A program made the translations under genes and the position numbers. A stretch of DNA of 64,000 bases from Simmondsia chinensis. Lineage: Eukaryota > Streptophyta > Magnoliopsida > Caryophyllales > Simmondsiaceae. Shown here in pieces: positions 56,935-64,000 of the stretch; positions within the stretch are counted from its first letter, which is position 1, and the number at the start of each line of letters is the position of its first letter. The stretch spans positions 26,527,208 to 26,591,207 of the forward strand of contig JAGTTD010000008.1 of the NCBI GenBank assembly GCA_018398585.1, written 5' to 3'. Below the pieces are notes generated by a model that was not told where the DNA came from, ran no database searches, and saw nothing but the letters and a program-made list of their open reading frames with translations.

Positions 56935-57415
56935 TTGGACTTGATTGAAAAAATTTCAACAGTATAGTGATTAAATTAAAACAATGAAAAGTTCAAACAC
57001 TTAACTGCAATAATAAGCAAAGTATAAGGAGTAGTAATATATATAACCCTTAGTACTATGTATCTAGTTTTGATGGAATTGTTTTTATTACACTAGAAAT
57101 GTTGATTTAAATTTCACATTGACAATAATGCATATATTCACTATTTGTAAACATTGACTCCTCTTTAAACACCCTCATTCATGTGAAAAGCATATCTAAA
57201 TGCTAAATGAAATTAAAAAAAATTTTAACACTAATTTTAACATTGGAGATGATTGAAAATTTTTCAATAGTAAAGGAATTAAATTGACACAATTTCAATT
57301 CCAAAGATTATATTGTCCAAGATAAAGTATGAGGACTCATAATATAAATAACCATTAGTAATATGTATGTAATTTATGATGGAAGAGTTTTTCTTACACA
57401 GAAAATGTGAATTTA
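56935..57415. repeat. Diverged direct repeat pair
   Basis: About 56942-57115 and 57247-57415 share TGATTGAAAA, CAATAGTAAAGGAATTAAATT-like, AAAGTATGAGGA, ATAACCATTAGTA and TTTATGATGGAA with about a 310-bp offset and many changes. AT-rich, no coding; possibly parts of a decayed element or satellite-like array. Confidence 0.6.
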
Positions 57416-57841
57416 TGTTGGGGAAATTCGTAAAATAGTTATCAAAATCAGTCACCAGTTTCAAGGCATGTAGCGAACCATTTTCCTTAAGACTTATTTA
57501 CTGGATACTGTAATAGTCTAAGGGATACAATGAAACCCAAAAACAAAGTGAAAGTAAGAGCGTAGAGAGGATGGATAACCGAGTCTTAAAGAATTAGAGA
57601 ATGATGTTTTTCAAGTTATGTTTTCATATCCTTTTTCAAGTCATTTACAAATGCCTTTGGTGGGGGCTTTATATAGAAATTCATGTGTCTTTTGGGAAGA
57701 GACACATCTTCTCAAACATTGTTTTTGGAAAGGGATAACCCTTTAAAATATATTAAACTAATTCCCCAAAAATCACAAAAACCCATGAAAGATAACGGCC
57801 ATAACTGCTTTGTGTGTGGACAAAGTGCTCTTTGTGTCGAC

Positions 57842-57921
57842 ACATAGACCCAGCCACTGGGTTCTGTAAGACTGTGTGTCGACATAGACCCAGCCACTGG
57901 GTTCTGTAAGACTGTGCGTCG
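57842..57921. repeat. 40-bp tandem duplication in E-family LTR
   Basis: Two copies of ACATAGACCCAGCCACTGGG plus the following 20 bases, differing at one base (TGTGTGTC and TGTGCGTC). Each copy ends in a half palindrome. Confidence 0.9.
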
Positions 57922-57988
57922 ACATACTTTTAAATATATATTCGAAACACTTCATTTTGAATATACACCAACAATCCCCCACCATTTT

Positions 57989-58072
57989 AAGGGAAGGCTG
58001 CGTACATCTACCCCCCCGACCCTGCTTTTGCGGGAGCCCTTGCAGGCACTGGGTTTGTTGTTGTTGTTGTTT
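57989..58072 (+). mobile_element. 5'-truncated tRNA-derived SINE tail
   Basis: The sequence GGCTGCGTACATCTACCCCC, then CGACCCTGCTTTTGCGGGAG and a (TTG)n end, is the typical 3' region of plant tRNA-derived SINEs. It is bounded by 22-bp direct repeats (57967-57988 and 58073-58094) with one mismatch, as expected for target-primed insertion. The A and B promoter boxes are missing. Confidence 0.88.
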
Positions 58073-58219
58073 ACCAACAATACCCCACCATTTTCAAAAT
58101 ACAGACATTCTCATAGAAATTTACATAATCTCCGGATAAAAGGAAGTCTTTATGCATAAATTAGAGTGTCTTTCGATTGAACCCTTACTTAGTGAAGACA
58201 CGTAACAATTAGTCAGAGC

Positions 58220-59000
58220 GTAATGGCAAACGTCTTAGGAAGGTAACCTACCCTAAGAAGCGTTGAAGCTCCTTTTTGCTTGAAGGCTGCTCAGCCATTT
58301 GGATAGCCCTACACTTATTGATTTCCACCTCGATGTCCCTCTGGTGTACCCAAAAAACTAGAAATTTTCTAGCTTGCACACCAATGCATTTTAATGGATT
58401 CATCTTAAGGTTGTGAGCTCTCATTCTACAAAACGCACTCCTCAAGTCTTCTAAGTGTTTAACTTGGGATCTCTTGACCACAATATCATCTATATAGACT
58501 TTTATGGTCTTGCTAGCGAGGTCATGAAAAATCAGGTTCATGGCTCTTTAGTAGGTGGCGCCGGCATTCTTCAAACCAAAGGGTACAGCCATCCATTCGA
58601 ACGTCCCTATTAACCCATCTGAATGTTGTCTTGTGGGAATCCTTCGTGGAAAACATGACCTAGTAGTACCCACAATAGCCATCCAAGAAGCACAGAACCT
58701 CATGCCTTGAGGCTAAATCAATGAGCACATCAGCAATAGGCATAGCGTATTCGCCTTTGGGGTGGCTGCATTTAGATCTCTGAAATCAATACAGACACTG
58801 ATTTTTCCATTATTTTCAATGACAAGGACGACATTAGCCAGCCACTCAACATACCTGGCAATTCTAATGAATTTGGCCTTCAGGAGTCTTCCAATTTCTT
58901 CCTTAGCCAAATCTAAGACTTCTTGAGACATCCTCCTCTGGTCTTGAATGAGGGCTTTGAGCCTAACTTGATAGGAAGTCTATGCTCCCCCTCTTTTTTG
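58220..59000 (-). pseudogene. C reverse transcriptase
   Basis: 58931-58713 has MSQEVLDLAKEEIGRLLKAK and ISVCIDFRDLNAATPKA. The middle is readable after stops and a shift (SRHEVLCFLDGYCGYY, HKTTFRW). 58541-58248 has MNLIFHDLASKTIKVYIDDI with the catalytic YIDD, LEDLRSAFCRMRAHNLKMNP and EVEINKCRAIQMAEQPSSKK. The frame ends RFLG then a stop, near the truncation point. Confidence 0.9.
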
Positions 59001-60891
59001 TCTGGGCCAGGCATCTCATGATGATCCCAAGTAAAACAATCCTTGAATTTACATAGCAAAGTCAAGTACTACTCTTTCTTCTCCTCAGAGAACAAAGCAC
59101 TTAGATAGGTAGGTCTTGGGTCCTTTATCGAGCCCAAATTAACCTCGAAGAGAGGGTCTTGCACTTTAACCCTTAGGTCCTCCATTTTGGCTGCTGCTGC
59201 TCTTAGATCAGAGGGATCCAGTTCCTTTTCTTGCACTGCATGGACTTGAAAATCATGGAATGGTTGCTAAGCTCAGAGCTGATACTCAGTGAGCCAAGCC
59301 ACGAACCTTGCTAATGCTATGGAAATGGCCTCTCGGGCCATTACTAGGAGGGTTTGGTGCCTTTGCATTAGGATTCTGGAGTGCCTTGGGAGTCCTCTTC
59401 ATCAAGAAGAGCCCTAGTGTACCCCTAAAAGCCAGAATCTTCAAACTCGACATCCGCTTGGCCAATCTTAGCTTCAGTTAGTGGGCTGTCAAGGATGGCT
59501 ATCGTGTCTTATTGTTGGGCTGATTGTGAAGTGACCCTCCTGACGTCTAGGGGTCCCACATCATCTTCGTAGAATTTTGCCTGAACATAATTGGAGCAAG
59601 ACATGAATGGCCTATTATCTGCCAAAACAACCTCACACTAGTAATGGTTCCAGAAGATTAACAACTGGTGAAGTGAGGATGGAATATAATAACTGGCATG
59701 TAGCCCATCCTTACCCAGCAAAGCATTGTAGCTCGAGGTAGTTTCCACCATGAAGAAAGATGTTAGCTTACTTAAGCCACCAGTTAAGTTAATGGGGATA
59801 ACTCCTTCAGATTTGGTAATAGCTCAAGAAAAGCCACAGATCGCCACATCTGAGGTGATTAAGTCCTCTCAGAACTTACCAATGACCCCCAACATATAAG
59901 AAGCCTAGACGGTGATAGTTGCGCCCTTATCAATCAAGACCCTGTTTATCAAAATGCCATCAAGATTAGCCTTGATATATACGGGCTTGATGTGTTTATT
60001 GACGATATTGGGTCCATTAAACATCATCTTCTTTATGTGAGGTGGATCGTCAGGTAATTTGCATGTTGAAGCATTAACTGAAAAAGATAAAGGATCGAGT
60101 GTACCTTAAGCGGCTGCTACTTCAACCACGAGCTTGATTTGAGGCTCCTCATCTGATGCTATCACTTCACCCTTTAGAACTTCTGGGGTATCGGCTGTCG
60201 TGAATTCTAGGGGAAGAAGTGTGGCAGTTCTGACATGCACCTTTTAAGGCAACATCCCGAATTGGATTTGGATCCCTTGGTCTTCCTCCTTCTTAGGGCC
60301 ATCGACCATGGGTGTATCCCCACTTTGTTGTTGCAGAACACCATTAATTGGCATGTCCGATTCTTAAGGTTGTTTGCTATGATCCACCTCTATAGTTTAA
60401 GAATCCTCCAAAGGCTGGGGGAAGCCTTCTTCGTGGAAATCATTTTTAATGTCTGACTATGCTCGGTTGACGCCATCCAATGGTTCCACTAAGTTAATGC
60501 TGAGAGGGAAGTACTCCTCCTCGTCCTCAGCTGGTTCTCAAACTAGGGAGTCCTAAGTAATCTGGTGCCCCTAAGCTTCTCACCCTTTCGTAGATGAGAG
60601 ACTAGCCAACCTTTTGAGTTTCTTATGAGTTGGGCCCTTACTAGTAGTAGGGCTAGACCTAGTCACTGGATCCTTGTGATCAGCAAGCTCGGCCTTTTTG
60701 CCCTTGCGCTTCTTCTTGTGAAAGCCTAGTTAGGCGGGAATCAAGCGTGATTCTCCGCTGAGCTGCCGTCTTGCACAGCTGTCTTCTTTTATGAATTCGA
60801 GTTAAGTTGAAGGAACTAGCTACCTCTTGATTGAGGCGGTTCCTGTCCATACATTACCGAACCGAATGCCTAATGGCTGATAACCTGGCTG
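59001..60891 (-). pseudogene. C protease and flanking polyprotein
   Basis: Near 59965-59700 the minus strand reads LDGILINRVLIDKGATITV, then SYNALLGKDGLHASYY, the two halves of the retropepsin with DKG in place of DSG/DTG. Downstream is the approach to RT with VNLGSIKDPRPTYLSALFS (59150-59090), intact where A has an insertion. 60100-60891 is the gag-protease linker without long frames. Stops are frequent. Confidence 0.82.
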
Positions 60892-63784
60892 TCACGGTGC
60901 TTGGTTTGTGTCTACGTCCAATAAGGTGTACTTCGGGTTTCTCTTAGGATGTCCTATCCTCATCACAATTTGAGTCTTTTCAGCACAAATCCTCGAGAAG
61001 AACTCCCAAACGATGGCATCTTTGGTTGGAGAGCTGCCCCTTTCTTTGGAAAAAGGTTTAGCTTCTTCATTTTGGATACTAGCCTGTGACCACAACCCCT
61101 GTAGAGGTCATGATTGAGGCGCAGAAGTTTTTGTGACACATGCTTCCTTGAAGCAAGAACTATTTACCAATGGTCATCTGAGAAAAATTACTATGGCTAG
61201 TTCTTCTTTGTTAAAGAGAAGAATGGTGCCTCCCTCTTCTTTTTGAACCTTTTGAATGTTTCACAATTGCGTGTAGAATGCTCAACCGTGATATTCCATT
61301 TACAATGGTCTTTTGGCAATTTCAACGCAGTTCGAGGAAACCTCAGTGTTCCTGATTCGAGCGTCCTATCGAACAAAGCATTGGCTATGGCCAAGTTCCT
61401 TTTGTCTGCATCATTGCTGCACAAAAAATTACCATTAGTCTAGTTGTTATTGGGATGGTAAAGCTTTACTACCTCCACTACATTGACTTGGGTAGGACAA
61501 GGAAAAGGGTCTTTATTGACACCCATCTGTGCTTCTTCTAGGAAGATCAATTCTCTAGCCTCAATGGCATCTTGAACTACATTTCAAAAGATCACTCAAT
61601 TCTTCGTTGAATGAATCGTGCCACTTATAGTATACCTTTCCCTTATTCGAGTTACGCTCTGGTTTTTGGTGATTACCCCTGATTTTAAGTTTATTATTTG
61701 CCTCAAGTCAATCGAATATTACATCGGTGCTAGAGAGGTCAAATGAATACTTTCTCAAGTCTTGGGACTGGTAAGACTTCCTCGCTTTAATATCCTTCTT
61801 GACCAAAAGATTAGAAAACCACGAGAGGTCTCTTGTTGTACTCGGTTGCATCAATTTCGTATGGAAGATCGTCTTCCTCTTTAATTAAGTCGTGCACGTA
61901 TGTCCCGTACACGCCATTTTTCTTAAGGCTTTCTTTTAGGACTGCCTCGTATCTAGCGGCACATTCTGCCAGCTGAAGAAGCATTGTAAAGTTAGAGCCT
62001 AATTTTTTCCTGAATTCAATGTCCAAGCTGTTAAGAGCCAACTTGGCATATTCGAGAAGGGCTACAATGCATTAACTGAGCTCGCTTGAATCGGTTAATA
62101 TACTCTTCCACTTATTCGCTTGACTTTTGTCTCATTCGTGCCAAGTCTAGCATGGAAGTTTCTAACGCCATTCTGGGGAATTGGGCCTGGAATTGTCTGG
62201 CTAAGTGGATGATATACCACTAGAAAGCGGTCCCGGTCAATGAACTGGGGAACAACCTTAATTTGAGATATTGGTTATCTGTTACTTCCCTACACTGGCA
62301 ATTGAATCCCGCTAGGTGTTCAAGAGTAGAAACAATCCCTTCCAATGAGAAGAGGGTAAACTCGGGGATTTTGTAACCTCGCGGAAAAGAGTAATCCCTG
62401 TCAGTGTAGTCAGGGTAAGGTTTACTATACAAGGGCCTATTAACCCTCGCAAGACCTGGCCTATACATTTGCTCAATGAGGGCGACCAATTGATCTTAGA
62501 GGAGAAGGTTAGGCACATGATCATACGCTTGCCACTGCCCCCCAAGCGGGTAGGGATCTCGAGAGGGATTTACGGGATACCCCAGAGCACCCATCACAAT
62601 TGACTGTGGGAACGGTTGTTGCCCCCTGAACCCTGGATAAACCCCTTGATCATAATGGCCGTGCGTTTGGTTGGCCATGAGGTATGTTCCAGTAGGTCCT
62701 AGGTCACATGGCGTGTTTGGAGGCACACCAATAACAACATGTTGTTGGCTCATCCTTGTCTGATCAACCCTTAAGTCGTGATCTTGAAGATTTGGGTTAT
62801 CAATTTTCCCACCAATATGGTAAGTGTGAAGAGGTTCAAGATGAAAAGTCTGGTTCTCTATAATAGGGACTTGACCTTGCACTTCTATCTCAAGGCCTGA
62901 AGTGGGCCTCGAGGTGGCATCCGCTGCTTGAGGAGGGTGAGAACGCTTGTACCTCCCTACCTCAAGGACAAGTATCAACGGCGCAGTAGGATTGAGGTCT
63001 CTCATGGTCAGAGAAAAACTCTTATTAGAAGGGCTTGCAACTTTGTGAGGCACGCTTTTGTTTCTATGGCTTGATTCCAAGCGTATGACACCTGGGTTAG
63101 CTATAGATGAGTTTTCTGTTCTCTCATGGACCATATAATTGACCTGAGTGATTGGGAAATCGCGAGCTCGAAGGGTCTCACCGGGGTAACCAGCTGGCAT
63201 CGATGAAGGGGGTGCACCCTTAGTTGCCTGATAGCCTCCCTACCGGCTTGGACCAAGCCATTATGAGTCTCGGATTGTCTAACCAAAATAGGCTAGACTT
63301 CAACCACATTCTACCCAGCCATATCCTTAGCCATAAGGTTAGCAATGGTGGACAAGGTCGAGTTCATTTCTACCAAGACTCTATCAGTTTCTTTATGTAG
63401 CCTTTCCTTCATAGAGGTTCCAACGTCATTAATCACGACTCCCATGGCGGCAGAGTTTACATGATGAGCTACAAGATTGCTCTCTATTTCGGCACGTTGC
63501 CTCTAAAAGGCTTCTCTTATTGTTTGTTGAACCCTCTAGTCCATAATCTCTAAATGACGCTTGAGCATAGCCATGAAACTCTTGCGAGAATTTCCATCGA
63601 GCCCAATACGTTCATTTTCAGGAATGTCATCATCACCACCACTTTCGCTGCCGTGGATGTGACTTATTTCATCCCCTCGAGATATGAGACTTTGTTCTAG
63701 AGGACGCACAAGTGGGGCCATGGTAAGAGCTCAACCTTCCTGTTCCTCGAGCTTGATAGCGCTTGGACTCTTGGTTCTAACCAT
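60892..63784 (-). pseudogene. C gag
   Basis: ATG at 63784, with a stop 17 codons on. Open stretch 63721-63536 (GGDDDIPENERIGLDGNSRK, LKRHLEIMD). 63200-62496 (234 codons; Pro/Asn/Gln-rich, with PYPLGGQWQAYDHVPN). 62489-62220 is the gag core (RVNRPLYSKPYPDYTDRDY, IPEFTLF, LKLRLFPSSLTGTAF). 62041-61811 (QLAECAARYEAVLKES). 61424-61197 (DHCKWNITVEHSTRNCETFK). 61095-60892 (GHPKRNPKYTLLDVDT). Better preserved than A, but each block ends in a stop. Confidence 0.87.
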
Positions 63785-63856
63785 CGACCGATGGTCAAAA
63801 ATTATGTCTCAGTAATCCATGTAGGGCTAAAGATGACGAATTCTCGTTTCGAGCCT

Positions 63857-63872
63857 CCCACTATGGTCGCCA
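63857..63872 (-). other. C primer binding site
   Basis: Minus strand TGGCGACCATAGTGGG, seven bases from the LTR end, the same spacing as in A. Confidence 0.75.
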
Positions 63873-63879
63873 AAAGGAG

Positions 63880-64000
63880 TGTTCGCTCAATTTTGTTTCG
63901 AATGATGTGTGTGTAGTCGCCGTAAATGTAAAAACAAAACAAAAGTGCAAAAGGGACCCACCGCAACTAGCGAGTGAGCCTAATTACGAGCCGCAGGTCT
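63880..64000 (-). repeat. C 5' LTR, 3' end only
   Basis: On the minus strand this ends GCGAACA and aligns with the last 120 bp of the A LTRs (TGAGTGC/GGGTCCC near AGTTGC, then AACAAAATTGAGCGAACA). It continues beyond the window. Confidence 0.8.

Larger units (their letters stand above)
57416..58214 (-). mobile_element. Truncated second copy of the E family
   Basis: An LTR at 57416-57973 (TGTTGG to ACACCAACA), then about 150 bp of interior after the SINE that matches E at 49077-49200 (ACCATTTTCAAAATAC, TGTCTTTCGATTGAACCC, AGTGAAGACAC). It breaks off near 58214, where element C begins. It carries one perfect TGTGTCGACACA (57833) and a 40-bp tandem repeat. Confidence 0.85.
58215..64000 (-). mobile_element. 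Element C: second Tat/Grande-like Ty3/gypsy copy, incomplete
   Basis: Minus strand from the window edge: LTR end (63880-64000), primer site, gag, protease and RT. It stops soon after the RT thumb near 58215, where E-family sequence starts, so RNase H, integrase and the 3' LTR are missing or elsewhere. It is close kin of A: same blocks in the same order, and uninterrupted where A has the 455-bp insert. Confidence 0.9.

Noticed and set aside
57712..57985. Frames with repeated SLTEPSGWVYV
   Set aside because: This is the 40-bp tandem repeat of the E-family LTR, not a protein repeat.

Overview
This 64 kb window is plant nuclear DNA made almost entirely of LTR retrotransposons inserted into one another. 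The evidence is Ty1/copia and Ty3/gypsy gag-pol remains with plant-type primer sites, a Helitron helicase remnant, L1-type LINE pieces and a SINE tail. No rRNA, tRNA, CRISPR or bacterial-style operon was seen. The species cannot be named. Letters A-I below are labels used only in this annotation.

Layout. 1-10376 is an Athila-like gypsy derivative (F) that keeps its LTRs, primer site and 3' untranslated region but has no pol genes; copia element G (1341-7822, minus) sits inside it with a TTTCT duplication. 10377-11985 is intergenic DNA with two retroposon tails. 11986-54397 is one copia element (D, minus) expanded from about 4.8 kb to 42 kb by insertions. Gypsy element A (14607-47219, plus, Tat/Grande-like) entered D's integrase with a perfect CCATT duplication. 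Inside A lie gypsy element B (about 26175-41011, plus, Athila-like) and a 3'-less L1 LINE (41788-44985). Inside B lie element I (29266-32735, minus, AATT-type duplication AAATT) and copia element H (35122-40220, minus, within B's 3' LTR). Copia derivative E (48463-53420, minus, TAAAT duplication) entered D's gag.

54398-55613 is the only stretch that is not clearly mobile DNA. It has gene-like features on both strands but no identified gene. It is followed by a solo LTR of the F family, a Helitron helicase remnant, a diverged direct repeat, a truncated second copy of E carrying a SINE tail, and from about 58215 to the end a second Tat-like gypsy element (C, minus) whose 5' LTR runs out of the window.

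Nearly every reading frame is broken by stops or frameshifts, so these are mostly dead copies. The exception is the uninterrupted 379-codon reading frame of element I, which has no pol genes and a protein I cannot assign. The points most worth following are element I and its odd 3' end, the antisense plant-mobile-domain frame in element A, the palindrome array in the E-family LTRs, and the gene-like 54.8-55.6 kb segment. I found no convincing new defence or metabolic system. Boundaries given by duplications or LTR ends are exact; others are approximate.
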